Shown one piece after another: positions 1 to 9,131 of a DNA stretch of 64,000 bases. Made by a program: the position numbers and the translations under genes. The notes under the pieces were generated by a model, which made no database searches, had not been told where the DNA came from, and saw nothing but the letters and a program-made list of their open reading frames with translations. The stretch comes from Bacillota bacterium (GTDB lineage: Bacteria > Bacillota > Clostridia > Lachnospirales > Lachnospiraceae): NCBI GenBank assembly GCA_023414355.1, contig JAEZOB010000053.1, positions 116,580-180,579 of the forward strand. The letters run 5' to 3'. Position 1 is the stretch's first letter. The number at the start of each line of letters is the position of its first letter.

Positions 1-895
1 GGGTGATCTGATACCCTTCCCGGTCGATATAGGCAAACGGATTCTTCCAGGCAAGCACCCTGACCTGAACATGATTGAATAAGCGGTATGCCACTACTGC
101 CGCCAGACTTCCGCCAAGCAGCCCCGATAATAAGTAAAGCGGTCTGGCTGTTGCTGCATACAGCATAAAGATATAAGTAATAAAAAAGAGCAAGGCTCCA
201 CCCAGATCTCTCTGAAGTACAAGAATAATTACCGTAATGCCAGCCATAGATGTAATCAGGCATACCCGGCGAAAGCTCGTACCTTCTCTAAGAAGGGAAG
301 CAATGCCGAATACGAACAGAAGCTTTACGAATTCCGAAGGCTGTATCGTAATTCCGGCAATATTTAACCAATTGGTAGCCCCGTTGCTGGTAATTCCTAT
401 CACCTGTACGATCAGCAGCATAACGATACCGGCTCCGGCATAAATCCAACCGTAACGCTTCATAGCTTCCCAGCTTTGAATAATGTATGGTACCACTAGG
501 CAAAGCAGGAAGGAACCGGCATAGATAACAGCCTGTCTGATCGCTTTATCATAGGATAGTCGAACCTGTATTATAAACCCGATGACCAGTAACATCTGCA
601 TATTCAGCAATAATGGTTTCGACAGCTTTGGATAAATATACTGATACAGTGCTAACACAAGAATAAGCAGAGCCAACTCACCCAGATACAGATAGATCAG
701 CTTAGGCTCAGGTCTCTGAAAAAACAATGAGAAAAAACCAAAGAAATGCATCAGGAACAGTAATGCTGTAAGTACAGCATAGGTTCTTCCCTGTTGCTTC
801 TTGATCTTCAGCCGAAATACGTGAAAGCTGTAATAAGTATATACCCCGATTAAAAGAAGCATCATGTATTTTATTAACTCAACGATTAGATTCAA
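1..895 (-). CDS. SEDS family cell-wall polymerase (FtsW/RodA/SpoVE-like), 3' part beyond window
   Basis: Reading the minus strand from a TTG at 895 gives an uninterrupted frame running off the left edge (about 298 residues visible). The start is chosen because GGAGGTG lies five bases upstream. The product is strongly hydrophobic with several membrane segments. It contains the family hallmark around residues 180-215 (GATNWLNI, then IQPSEFVKL), followed by LQRDLGGALLFF, all typical of FtsW/RodA/SpoVE peptidoglycan glycosyltransferases. Compared with ordinary RodA it has about 100 extra N-terminal residues with additional membrane segments, as is seen in clostridial SEDS proteins encoded beside a transpeptidase. 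The next gene, outside the window, may be that partner. It follows the U32 gene by about 85 bases, with a hairpin (929-961) between. The family is sure; the exact cell-cycle role is not. Confidence 0.9.
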   Translation of the reverse strand, partial: MNLIVELIKYMMLLLIGVYTYYSFHVFRLKIKKQQGRTYAVLTALLFLMHFFGFFSLFFQRPEPKLIYLYLGELALLILVLALYQYIYPKLSKPLLLNMQMLLVIGFIIQVRLSYDKAIRQAVIYAGSFLLCLVVPYIIQSWEAMKRYGWIYAGAGIVMLLIVQVIGITSNGATNWLNIAGITIQPSEFVKLLFVFGIASLLREGTSFRRVCLITSMAGITVIILVLQRDLGGALLFFITYIFMLYAATARPLYLLSGLLGGSLAAVVAYRLFNHVQVRVLAWKNPFAYIDREGYQIT

Positions 896-981
896 TGAGT
901 CACCTCCCCTATTATAACTTGATCAATTCCCGGAAGAACATCCCCTTCTTCCATCTTCCGGACCGGTTTCTACATTACAAT

Positions 982-3594
982 TCACTCTATGCCTCGCTTA
1001 AAATGCCCGGTCGTATAGTCCGTTAGTTCAACTGAAGTCTTTCTTCCGTGGCAGAATACCTCGATAAAGGCAGGTAAAATCTTCTGTATCTCTTCCTTGT
1101 CTTCCCTGGTAAAATCTAGCCGCAGGCCTTTCGGATTAAGCCTTCTGATATCATCTGCCTGTTTTAGCAGCGATAAAGGCTGACTGTTATAAATAATGTT
1201 ATAGCATCCCCTGCAATTAGCCTGCACATAAAAGCTTTTACCCATGCGATCAATTAGCCTACCGTAATTACCCTGTCTACAGCTTCGACAGCCTTTCGTA
1301 CTTTCAAAAAGACACTGTGCCGAAATCATCACCGGCTGATAGCCATATACAATCAGGTCACTATCCTCAATCCCGAGGGACCGAAGCTCCTGATAATTCA
1401 ATTCCACCGGTGCGGTATAATCAGTGATTCCCAACTCCTGGTACAGGCTTTTCGCTTCCTTGTTATAGGTATACACATTATAATTAAGAATGAGTTTTTT
1501 CTGTCTATCCTCTATTCCTAACGAACCAACCAAAGCAATTTCTTCAAGGTTCTTCAGTATAAATCCGGTAATCAACGGAACTTTAACCAGTTCTCTTAAT
1601 TCTCTATTCAGCTCTTCATAGCTACTAGAGCGGCAAATCTGGGGAAGGCTGATGTAAAATTCTTTTCGCTTCTCGTCTGCCTTACGCGCCATCTCCCTGA
1701 GCTCTTCAGAAGTAAACCTGTCATACTCTGCATAAACAGAAGTAATCTCGGTATAAAGCAAGGCTTCTTCGAATTGCTCCGTAGTCTGAACCGTAATCCT
1801 AAGACTTGGATGCTCAGAAAATTCTTTTGTTTCCGCCTGTGATACTGCTTTCTTTTGTTCTATTACTTCCTTTTGCGCTAATGCTTCCTCTTGCGCTAAT
1901 GTTTCCTTTTGTTCTATTGCTTCCTCTTGTTCTTCTCCTGCCTTGTGATCATTTTCTTCTGATCGTTCTCGCTTTTCTTCAGTATATACAGCTGCTTTCC
2001 TGACGTAACTTTGTAATACCATCTGCTTTAAACCTTCGAGAGCTTCTCTTCGGATTTCATTCAGCCAGGCTACAGGAACAAAGACATTTTCATCCGTTTC
2101 TAATGTTAGACGATCAAAATAGTATAATGTATCCCCGGTCTTTTCAATTGGTGCTAACAGTTTTTCCTTCGTCATCGGTTGCTTCTGTGCCGCTTGAACC
2201 TTCTCCTGCTGTGACGTATAGGAAAATTCCTGTAAGCTCACGGTAAGGGTAAGTGGTTCATCAATTTTAGCATACAGGATTCCGTTTATACCAAGCTTTG
2301 CATCCTTGGACAGATAATCCGCTTCCAGTTGCTCCAGCAGTCGGGTGTTCTTTGTCCTGAATACTGCATTGCCAATTCGAATATTCTCCGGTTTATTCTC
2401 ATTACCCGCTTCCCGTTTTTCTCTTCGATCCTCCTGCCGCCTACCGACATAGGTAGTTAGTGTCTCCCCTGCGACATGATTATCCTTCACTGTGAACTCA
2501 TACCCATCTTCCTCGCGATATCTGATTTCAAGAATATCCTGGGCATGAAGTTCCTCCTTTAGAGCAATAGTCACTTCACCACCACGTATTGCCGTTACCT
2601 CACCGACTAATACCCCACTGTGATTCGGCCTGTATAAGGACATCATGCTTTTTCCGTGATAGGTCTTACCATATCCCTCTGAGAAACCGCCGCGATTATA
2701 TACATCCTGAAGCTTCTGTATATCCTTACGGCAGGCCTCTGTTCTAAGATAATCAGCATAATATTCTTTTCCATGTTCCAGATAAAGATCCGTGTATTTT
2801 CTGTATAACGAGGCTACTGCTGCCGCATATTCCGGTCTCTTCATCCTGCCTTCAATCTTAAAGGAATCAATCCCCGCTTCAATCAGCTCCGGGATCAATG
2901 CAATCGTATTGATATCCTTGGGACTGAGAAGATATTTTTCCTGTGGAGCAGATATCCTTTCCTTGCCCGAGAAGAGTTGATACGGCATACGACAGGGCTG
3001 TGCACATCTTCCCCGATTGCCGCTTCTTCCTCCAATCATACTGCTCATCAGACATTGTCCCGAATAGCAATAGCATAATGCTCCATGAACAAAGGTTTCT
3101 ATCTCAAGCGTAGTATTATCACGAATTGTCTTAATCTCCTTCAGGCTCAGCTCTCTGGAGGTCACCAGACGAGTCACACCATATTCTTTTAGCAGGTTAG
3201 CTCCCTGCGCCATCGTTAGGGTCATCTGCGTACTGGCATGGATCGGAAGCTCAGGAAAATTTCTGTGAATAAAATGCAGAACGCCCATATCCTGTACGAT
3301 CACCGCATCCAAGCCTCTTTCATAGAACTTCTCCAGGAAAGTAAACAGCTGTGAGTTCAGCTCCTTCTCCTTAAGTAATGTATTTACGGTTAGATAAAGC
3401 TTCTTATCTCTGACATGTGCCTCCTCGATTGCCTGAATTAACAGCTCCTCTGTGGGATTGTCGGCATATGCTCTTGCACCGAAGCTGCTGCCACCGATAT
3501 AAACTGCGTCACAGCCTGCATTCATGGCAGCTCTCATACCATCATAGGAGCCGGCCGGAGCCAATATTTCTATTCTTCTCTCCATCTGTATCAC
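982..3594 (-). CDS. U32 family protein with DUF3656 (RlhA/TrhP-like RNA hydroxylase family)
   Basis: 870 residues. The N-terminal part (LAPAGSYDGM at about 11-20, then ALCYCYSGQC and GRCAQPCRMPYQLF at about 172-208) is the U32 signature. Cysteines 174, 176, 181, 197 and 201 include candidates for the Fe-S cluster known in the UbiU/TrhP relatives. The middle fits DUF3656, found in E. coli RlhA (23S rRNA 5-hydroxycytidine synthase). A second cysteine group lies near the C terminus (CRSCRQGNYG ... NCRGCYN). The old name 'peptidase' is probably wrong for function: known members hydroxylate tRNA or rRNA using prephenate. A Q/E/K-rich low-complexity insert at about residues 550-595 separates the domains. 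The start is a GTG at 3594; an in-frame ATG at 3585 is the alternative. It lies downstream of zapA. The target nucleotide cannot be told from sequence. Confidence 0.9.
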   Translation of the reverse strand: MIQMERRIEILAPAGSYDGMRAAMNAGCDAVYIGGSSFGARAYADNPTEELLIQAIEEAHVRDKKLYLTVNTLLKEKELNSQLFTFLEKFYERGLDAVIVQDMGVLHFIHRNFPELPIHASTQMTLTMAQGANLLKEYGVTRLVTSRELSLKEIKTIRDNTTLEIETFVHGALCYCYSGQCLMSSMIGGRSGNRGRCAQPCRMPYQLFSGKERISAPQEKYLLSPKDINTIALIPELIEAGIDSFKIEGRMKRPEYAAAVASLYRKYTDLYLEHGKEYYADYLRTEACRKDIQKLQDVYNRGGFSEGYGKTYHGKSMMSLYRPNHSGVLVGEVTAIRGGEVTIALKEELHAQDILEIRYREEDGYEFTVKDNHVAGETLTTYVGRRQEDRREKREAGNENKPENIRIGNAVFRTKNTRLLEQLEADYLSKDAKLGINGILYAKIDEPLTLTVSLQEFSYTSQQEKVQAAQKQPMTKEKLLAPIEKTGDTLYYFDRLTLETDENVFVPVAWLNEIRREALEGLKQMVLQSYVRKAAVYTEEKRERSEENDHKAGEEQEEAIEQKETLAQEEALAQKEVIEQKKAVSQAETKEFSEHPSLRITVQTTEQFEEALLYTEITSVYAEYDRFTSEELREMARKADEKRKEFYISLPQICRSSSYEELNRELRELVKVPLITGFILKNLEEIALVGSLGIEDRQKKLILNYNVYTYNKEAKSLYQELGITDYTAPVELNYQELRSLGIEDSDLIVYGYQPVMISAQCLFESTKGCRSCRQGNYGRLIDRMGKSFYVQANCRGCYNIIYNSQPLSLLKQADDIRRLNPKGLRLDFTREDKEEIQKILPAFIEVFCHGRKTSVELTDYTTGHFKRGIE

Positions 3595-3597
3595 AAT

Positions 3598-3614
3598 GCC
3601 GGAAACCTCCCGGC
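3598..3614 (-). promoter_or_regulatory. Hairpin presenting the ribosome binding site of the U32 gene
   Basis: On the minus strand GCCGG and CCGGC form a perfect five-pair GC stem with GAGGTTT in the loop, so the ribosome binding site of the U32 gene sits in a hairpin loop just before the GTG start. Seen directly; an effect on translation is inference. Confidence 0.45.
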
Positions 3615-3735
3615 AATTACTCCTTTCAGTATATTATTAGTAAAGTTGTACAAAAAGCCTTTATTTATCAGCCTCTATGATATACGCCGGCAAATACTTA
3701 AAATTCAAGTGACATTGCCCCAGCATATTTAAAAG

Positions 3736-3801
3736 GGCTGTCCTATTCCTCCAAAGCGTTTCGGAATGATTTTCCGATCCGTTGTGGTGACCTAGACAGC
3801 C
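3736..3801 (-). terminator. Terminator-like stem-loop after zapA
   Basis: GGCTGTC and GACAGCC (with one or two further pairs) close a structure with a smaller internal hairpin. On the minus strand the closing stem is followed by CTTTTAAA. It lies between zapA and the U32 gene, so it could end or attenuate the ruvA-ruvB-zapA transcript. The T run is short. Confidence 0.45.
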
Positions 3802-3815
3802 TGATCTCTTCCATG

Positions 3816-4229
3816 TTATCTCTTTTTCTCGTTATCTGTAAGCTCTGTTTCCAAACGGACGATTTTTTTCTGGGCTTCATAAAGCTCTTTCTTCAATTCC
3901 TCTATTTCCTTTTGGGTTGCTTCCAGCTTAGTCTGGGTGGATATCACCTCATGCTTTAAGTCGAAAATCTCATTGCTCTTGGTTTCGTTCTCGGTTTCGA
4001 GTTCCTTAATTTTTAATTTTGTTTTATAATAGTCATCCGCAATATTGATCTGCATCAGGATATTCTTGAGATCGGAGTCAAGAAACTTGTAAGCATCCTT
4101 ATTGCGGAATTCTGCATGCTTACTATTGATATAAGAAGCGATTTTCTGCAGGTATTCTTCGCTTTCATATCCACTCAAGGTATATCGCTTATTATTGATA
4201 ATAACCTCTATATCATGATACTTATTCAT
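3816..4229 (-). CDS. zapA: Cell division protein ZapA
   Basis: 137 residues beginning MNKYHDIEVIINNKRYTL. The first part matches the ZapA globular domain (a short beta-rich head, then GYESEEYLQKIASYI), and the rest from about residue 60 is a long charged coiled coil (ELETENETKS, QKEIEELKKEL). This matches ZapA, which binds FtsZ and promotes bundling at the division site. The start at 4229 is preferred over an upstream in-frame ATG at 4265 because GGGGAGG lies seven bases before it and family members begin near here. The gene follows ruvB by about 95 bases. It is slightly longer than the usual 85-110 residues because of the extended coiled coil. Confidence 0.88.
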   Translation of the reverse strand: MNKYHDIEVIINNKRYTLSGYESEEYLQKIASYINSKHAEFRNKDAYKFLDSDLKNILMQINIADDYYKTKLKIKELETENETKSNEIFDLKHEVISTQTKLEATQKEIEELKKELYEAQKKIVRLETELTDNEKKR

Positions 4230-4323
4230 TTCTTCGCCTCCCCATCGTGTCATAACAGTCCGCAAATACCTACCTTCCGTTAGAATTATTATATCCTATA
4301 TTACATATGTTTACAAGTACAGA

Positions 4324-5316
4324 TTAGCCGAGGAGGCCGATATGCTGGTAGGCCAGTTCTGATGCCACACGGCCTCTTGGCGTACGCAAAATCAAACCAT
4401 TTTGTACTAGATAAGGTTCATATACCTCTTCGATCGTACCAACATCTTCCCCGATGGTAGTTGCTACTGCTTCGATACCGACAGGCCCACCGCCAAATTT
4501 TTCGATCATGGTGACCAGAATCTCCCGGTCGATATGGTCCAGTCCAAGCTTATCCACCTCCAGCAGATCCAAAGCAAAACCTGCGACCTCCTTGGTGATC
4601 CTTCCGTCATACTTGACCTGTGCGAAGTCACGGACTCTTTTCAGAAGGCGGTTAGCCAGACGCGGTGTCCCCCTGGAACGGCGCGCAAGCTCGATGGCTC
4701 CTTCCTCCTCTATCCTTACCTGCAGGATATCTGCGGAATGCATGATAATCCTTTTCAATTCTTCAATCGTATAAAAGTCCAGCCTGCTCACTACGCCAAA
4801 ACGGTCCCTAAGGGGAGGTGTCAGCATACCTGCACGGGTAGTCGCGCCGACCAGTGTGAATTTCGGTAACTCAATACGAATGGATTTCGCAGTAGACCCC
4901 TTACCGATGATGATATCTATCGCATAATCCTCCATCGCCGGATATAACAGCTCTTCCACCTGACGGTTCAATCGGTGTATCTCATCTACAAACAGCACGT
5001 CTCCTTCCTGAAGATTATTCAGGATTGCTGCCATCTCGCCCGGCTTCTCGATTGCAGGACCGGAGGTAATCTTGATATTAACCCCCATTTCATTGGCTAT
5101 GATTCCCGCCAGAGTAGTCTTGCCGAGGCCCGGAGGCCCAAAGAACAGAACATGGTCAAGCACTTCATTTCTCTGTTTGGCCGCCTCGATGTAGACCTTT
5201 AGATTCTCCTTAACCTTCACTTGCCCGATATAATCCTTGAGTAGCTGTGGTCTGAGGGAACCCTCCAATCGTTTATCTTCTTCTGTAAACTCAGTTGTAA
5301 TCATCCTTTTCGCCAT
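4324..5316 (-). CDS. ruvB: Holliday junction branch migration helicase RuvB
   Basis: 330 residues, the usual RuvB length. Walker A is GPPGLGKT at 60-67, Walker B ends in DEIH at about 111-114, and GATTRAGML with the arginine-finger region follows. The winged-helix domain at the C terminus (GLILRTPRGRVASELAY) contacts DNA. RuvB is the hexameric AAA+ motor that drives branch migration together with RuvA during recombination repair. A GGAG ribosome binding site precedes the ATG. The gene is 16 bases downstream of ruvA, so the two are one operon, and zapA follows. Confidence 0.98.
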   Translation of the reverse strand: MAKRMITTEFTEEDKRLEGSLRPQLLKDYIGQVKVKENLKVYIEAAKQRNEVLDHVLFFGPPGLGKTTLAGIIANEMGVNIKITSGPAIEKPGEMAAILNNLQEGDVLFVDEIHRLNRQVEELLYPAMEDYAIDIIIGKGSTAKSIRIELPKFTLVGATTRAGMLTPPLRDRFGVVSRLDFYTIEELKRIIMHSADILQVRIEEEGAIELARRSRGTPRLANRLLKRVRDFAQVKYDGRITKEVAGFALDLLEVDKLGLDHIDREILVTMIEKFGGGPVGIEAVATTIGEDVGTIEEVYEPYLVQNGLILRTPRGRVASELAYQHIGLLG

Positions 5317-5332
5317 AGGAACTCCTTACTCT

Positions 5333-5938
5333 TTACATCTTCTTCAGACACAGCTTTAGAAGCTGTTCCGAGGTCATATCTTCTGCTATCTCGACCTGAT
5401 TGACAATCTTTAATGCATCGGAAGCGGAATAGCCAAGAACGGTGAGTGCCTGAATTGCCTCCTCCTTCAGGCTGTAGATTCCAGAACCGGTCCGATTCTC
5501 AGTCTGATTCATCAGCTTCTGTTCAAAGGCTGTTTCCAGCTTAAATTTATCCTTCAGCTCTAATATTAATTTACTTGCAGTCTTATTTCCGATACCCGGT
5601 GCCTTGGCAATCGTCTTTGCATCCTCTGCGAGCACGGCAAAACGAATGTCATCCGCTGTGATGGAAGATAGGATTCCTAGCGCACCTCTGGGACCGATCC
5701 CATTTACCGTGATCAAAAGCTTAAACATCTCCAGATCGTCCTTTGTCAAAAAGCCAAAGAGTCCGATGGCATCCTCTCTGACATGAAGATAAGTATAAAG
5801 CTTGACAATGCTGCCTTTGCCCGGCAGCTCCATGATTGCAGAGGAAGGCAGGGCAACCTCGTAACCGATATTACCCACTTCTATCACCACATAGCTTTCC
5901 TTAATCTCCGCTAGTTCACCTTTCAGATATCCGATCAT
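5333..5938 (-). CDS. ruvA: Holliday junction DNA-binding subunit RuvA
   Basis: 201 residues from MIGYLKGEL, the canonical RuvA start. The OB-fold N-terminal domain is followed by two helix-hairpin-helix motifs (LLITVNGIGPRGAL and IAKAPGIGNKTASKLI) that bind the four-way junction. A flexible linker leads to a C-terminal three-helix domain (EEAIQALTVLGYSASDA) that contacts RuvB. An in-frame TTG five codons upstream (5953) is possible, but the only purine-rich ribosome binding site touches it directly. First gene of the ruvAB(-zapA) unit. No ruvC is expected in this lineage. Confidence 0.97.
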   Translation of the reverse strand: MIGYLKGELAEIKESYVVIEVGNIGYEVALPSSAIMELPGKGSIVKLYTYLHVREDAIGLFGFLTKDDLEMFKLLITVNGIGPRGALGILSSITADDIRFAVLAEDAKTIAKAPGIGNKTASKLILELKDKFKLETAFEQKLMNQTENRTGSGIYSLKEEAIQALTVLGYSASDALKIVNQVEIAEDMTSEQLLKLCLKKM

Positions 5939-6137
5939 ATTATTCTGACTCAACCTTTCCTATACAATTCGGAAACTCCACTATTCCAAAACTCCTTTTC
6001 TGACCTAATGATTCATCTCATCAATCGGCCGAAAATTTAAGTCATAGCTTCAGCACAGCTGACCGTGGCTACTCCGAGTCGTTGACAGCTTTGATTGAGT
6101 ATCCCCCTAACTCATAGTTTCTAGTATTCAATAGATA
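5939..6137. other. Spacer between ruvA and the small zinc-ribbon gene
   Basis: About 200 bases with no convincing gene. It contains a loose outer pairing (TCAATC near 6018 with GATTGA near 6095) around GC-richer sequence. I could not assign it to a known leader or terminator, so it is recorded as unexplained. Confidence 0.3.
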
Positions 6138-6389
6138 TTAATCCGGGAGCTTCTCAAAATGCCCCCGTGCTATATTCAGACGGCCTTCTTTCAGGTAGTT
6201 CAGTACCTCATAAGCGGTAATGCCCAGCGCTTCCGAGATCTGAATCGCATTGCTGTTGGGATACTCCTTCAGATAAGCTTCAATGTCATCAAAATGGTCG
6301 TTATCAACCTGCTTACAGTCATCGCAGGAATAAGCCTTGAATCTTGAAGTGAAAACCTTGTGACAGTGTTTGCATACATTGGTATACAT
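6138..6389 (-). CDS. Small zinc-ribbon/helical protein, YvyF (TIGR03826)-like
   Basis: 83 residues. An N-terminal four-cysteine ribbon (CKHCHKVF, then CDDCKQV) is followed by a short helical domain (NAIQISEALGITAYEVLNYL) resembling a helix-turn-helix, and a C-terminal INIARG-like tail. This layout is that of the clostridial and Bacillus YvyF family, often labelled 'flagellar operon protein'. No flagellar genes are visible in this window, so the label should not be read as function. A strong GAGGAGG ribosome binding site precedes the ATG. It is downstream of the cls fusion on the same strand, with a weak hairpin (6456-6480) between. It may bind nucleic acid (inference). Confidence 0.7.
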   Translation of the reverse strand: MYTNVCKHCHKVFTSRFKAYSCDDCKQVDNDHFDDIEAYLKEYPNSNAIQISEALGITAYEVLNYLKEGRLNIARGHFEKLPD

Positions 6390-6482
6390 GGAGTCCTCCT
6401 CTCTTCATTCACTCTTACAGACATGCCTGACATCGTAAGGCATAAATGCTGGAGTAAGAAATTTGGTAGTTTCAAATTTCTT

Positions 6483-8951
6483 TTACATCAGTGTCGAAAA
6501 TAAATTTAAAATCATCTGCTGTATCTTCATCCAGACAGGACGATTCCTCCATTCCTCCAGTGTTACTTCGTGACAGGATTTCATCGTTTCCATCAGATCT
6601 TCTTTGATCTCATTGATAGTCGGCTTGTCGCAGATCCATACACCACATTCATAATGCAGGTGGAAGCTGCGATAATCCATATTGACGGTTCCCACGATAC
6701 CGCAATCTTCATTGATGATTGTCTTGGCATGAATGAATCCGGGAGTATATTCAAATATTCTTACTCCGCCTTCCAGAAGCTTGCCGTAATTATAATTGGT
6801 CAATATCTTTACATTTCTCTTATCCGGCACAAACGGAGTAATAATTCTGACATCAATACCACTGGAAGCCGCCATGACCAGCGCTTCTCTCATATCATCT
6901 TCAATTATAAGGTAAGGTGTAGTAATGTACAATATTTTCTTCGCATAATAAATCATCTGTTTGTAGATATTCTCAGCCGGATTCCTTGGATTATTGGCAG
7001 GGCCGTCAGAGAACACCTGACAGTATACATTATTTTCAGGGAACTGTATGTTCGGTCGATATGGATTATAATCGATGGGTTCTCCCAAAGAGCAGATCTC
7101 CCACATTTGCAGGAAGGTAACCGTAAGACCCCAGACTGCATCGCCCTCGATTCTGACTGCATTATCCTTCCAGGTCCCGAAGCGCTGTACCAGATTCACA
7201 TACTCGTCTGCAAGATTCATGCCACCTGTATATCCAATATTTCCGTCAATGACGATGATCTTCTGATGGGAACGATAATTCATATATAATTTATCGGTAT
7301 ACTTTTGAACAGGATTGAATACCCTGACCTCGATTCCCTCTGCTTCCAGTGACCTTCTGAAATTTGTCGGCGTCCGAAGGATTGCTCCGAAATCATCATA
7401 CATGAACAGGATGCGGACTCCTTCCTTATTCTTACGAAGCAACAGCTCATGCATTCGATCCCACAGACTCCCTTCTCCTACAATAAAGAAGTTCAGAAGA
7501 ACAAAATTCTGTGCTGCTTCAATATCCCGAAAGATTGCTTCAAAGGTTTCCTCTGCCATCGGGAAATAATTCACTTTATTATTCTTGAACAGCGGGAAGG
7601 TATTCGCTTCTAAATATCTTGACATTCTGCTCTTGGTCGGATATTGCTCCGTGAAGTGTTTGATATGATCCGGATTAAACTCCAGGAACTGCCCGCCTCT
7701 TTGCAATTTGCGAAGAATAACCTTATCTATCTTCCTGCTTCTTCGGTTACCCCATAGCACAAACATAATATGACCGGTAATCGGCAATGCAGCAATGATA
7801 CAGATCCAGCTGATCTTGTAGGAGGCATTACGGTTATCATTAATCAAAAGGATCACAATAATGATACTTAAGAATTGTATCCCTGTGTAAAGGTACACTG
7901 TAAAGCCTTGAAGACGTAAGGATAGATAGATAATCAGCCCGAACTGAGCGACTACGAGAAGTCCAACAAGTACGGCACGTAAAATACCGCTCAGATAACT
8001 CTTGATTGTACCGGTTACTTCCTCTTTAAAATCCTTCCCCAGCTCACGAACTCCCTTTTTCATTAATTTTTCCTTCAAATCTCCAAGTGCATCCTCACGT
8101 TTACCCACCTTCATGGTAGGGAATGCTCTTAACAGACGTACATGGGCTTTTACCGTTCTGATATTCTGGTAACGTCCAAAGAACTCTATCATCTTAGCAT
8201 CAATCTCAGGCTTCATCTTCTTAATATTTAATCTGCTCTGGATACTCAGGACAGGATTATGAACCCAGCCCTCCATCCGGCTCTTCACTTCTGAGAATAC
8301 CCCTAAAAGATGCAATCCTGAAATACGTTCCACTAATTCTCCGCCTGTTTCATATATCCGGGTTCCTTCTATATATTCGGTCATATCCTGACGAAGATTC
8401 TGAAGTCTGGCCAGCAGCCTGTCAAATTTCACGGAGGTAATAGCCGAAGTAGTAATATCCATCACAAGTACGGGTATCAGGATATATCCAAGCACCTCAC
8501 CGACATGTTTCGGTATCTGTCGTATGATAAAATCCACACCGGGTTGAAACACATGCAGCATCAAAAGGGACAAAGCTCCCCAGAACAAGGATACCGCAAG
8601 GCTAACCCTACCATTTAAGTTCAATTTGTATTTGCTGTAATCCCACCATCTTGTATGGAATAGCAGCTCCATGACCAAGGAGGTCAGGTACTCCAGCAGG
8701 GTTGCCAAAAAGACACTGCCAAAATAGACCAGTACCAGCTGGTCCTTATGCTCCCAGAAGATCAAATAAAACAGGAGAGCCCCGCATCCGTAAATCGGAA
8801 TCACCGGACCCGTCAGAAAGCCTCTGTTCACAAAGCTTTTCTTCTGAATCGATACCAATGTACTTTCATAGATCCACCCGATGAAGCAGTATAATATAAA
8901 TACATAAAATATGTAATAAAAATCATGCCCGAACAATCTCATATCCCACAT
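6483..8951 (-). CDS. Fusion of a PF06541-type membrane domain and cardiolipin synthase
   Basis: 822 residues in one frame. Residues 1-180 form a multi-pass membrane domain with YCFIGWIYES and FVNRGFLTGPVIPIYGCGA, matching the 'putative ABC-transporter type IV' family (PF06541, CmpB-like), normally a free protein. A helical linker (180-320) follows. Residues 325-822 are a complete cardiolipin synthase: two membrane segments (about 325-370 and 380-400) and two phospholipase-D (HKD) sites. The first is canonical (H562, K564, D569, then GGMN). The second (H741, K743, GTVN at 754-757) appears one residue short and has N-E-D where the usual Asp is expected. It would condense phosphatidylglycerol to cardiolipin at the membrane. 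A GGAG lies upstream of the ATG. No sign of a frameshift joining two genes. Confidence 0.88.
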   Translation of the reverse strand: MWDMRLFGHDFYYIFYVFILYCFIGWIYESTLVSIQKKSFVNRGFLTGPVIPIYGCGALLFYLIFWEHKDQLVLVYFGSVFLATLLEYLTSLVMELLFHTRWWDYSKYKLNLNGRVSLAVSLFWGALSLLMLHVFQPGVDFIIRQIPKHVGEVLGYILIPVLVMDITTSAITSVKFDRLLARLQNLRQDMTEYIEGTRIYETGGELVERISGLHLLGVFSEVKSRMEGWVHNPVLSIQSRLNIKKMKPEIDAKMIEFFGRYQNIRTVKAHVRLLRAFPTMKVGKREDALGDLKEKLMKKGVRELGKDFKEEVTGTIKSYLSGILRAVLVGLLVVAQFGLIIYLSLRLQGFTVYLYTGIQFLSIIIVILLINDNRNASYKISWICIIAALPITGHIMFVLWGNRRSRKIDKVILRKLQRGGQFLEFNPDHIKHFTEQYPTKSRMSRYLEANTFPLFKNNKVNYFPMAEETFEAIFRDIEAAQNFVLLNFFIVGEGSLWDRMHELLLRKNKEGVRILFMYDDFGAILRTPTNFRRSLEAEGIEVRVFNPVQKYTDKLYMNYRSHQKIIVIDGNIGYTGGMNLADEYVNLVQRFGTWKDNAVRIEGDAVWGLTVTFLQMWEICSLGEPIDYNPYRPNIQFPENNVYCQVFSDGPANNPRNPAENIYKQMIYYAKKILYITTPYLIIEDDMREALVMAASSGIDVRIITPFVPDKRNVKILTNYNYGKLLEGGVRIFEYTPGFIHAKTIINEDCGIVGTVNMDYRSFHLHYECGVWICDKPTINEIKEDLMETMKSCHEVTLEEWRNRPVWMKIQQMILNLFSTLM

Positions 8952-9131
8952 GTGTTCTCGCTCCTTTTATAGACTTCTTGAGCCTATGCCAAATATTCTA
9001 TCACAATCAGTTTTAAAGTACAGCATCTATTTTTAAAATCCCCCATATTGTGCCACTGATTTTTATCCTATCTGCTTCTATTCCCGGCAAATATGTGATA
9101 GAATGATTTTACAGTGGAAAGGAGGAGAAGC

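Noticed and set aside
1806..2003. Leucine-rich frame on the plus strand
   Set aside because: It is the antisense of the Q/E-rich repeat in the U32 gene; no ribosome binding site and only low-complexity content.
6483..8951. Fusion caused by a sequencing frameshift or lost stop
   Set aside because: One continuous frame with a credible helical linker, and no frame change is needed to read either domain.
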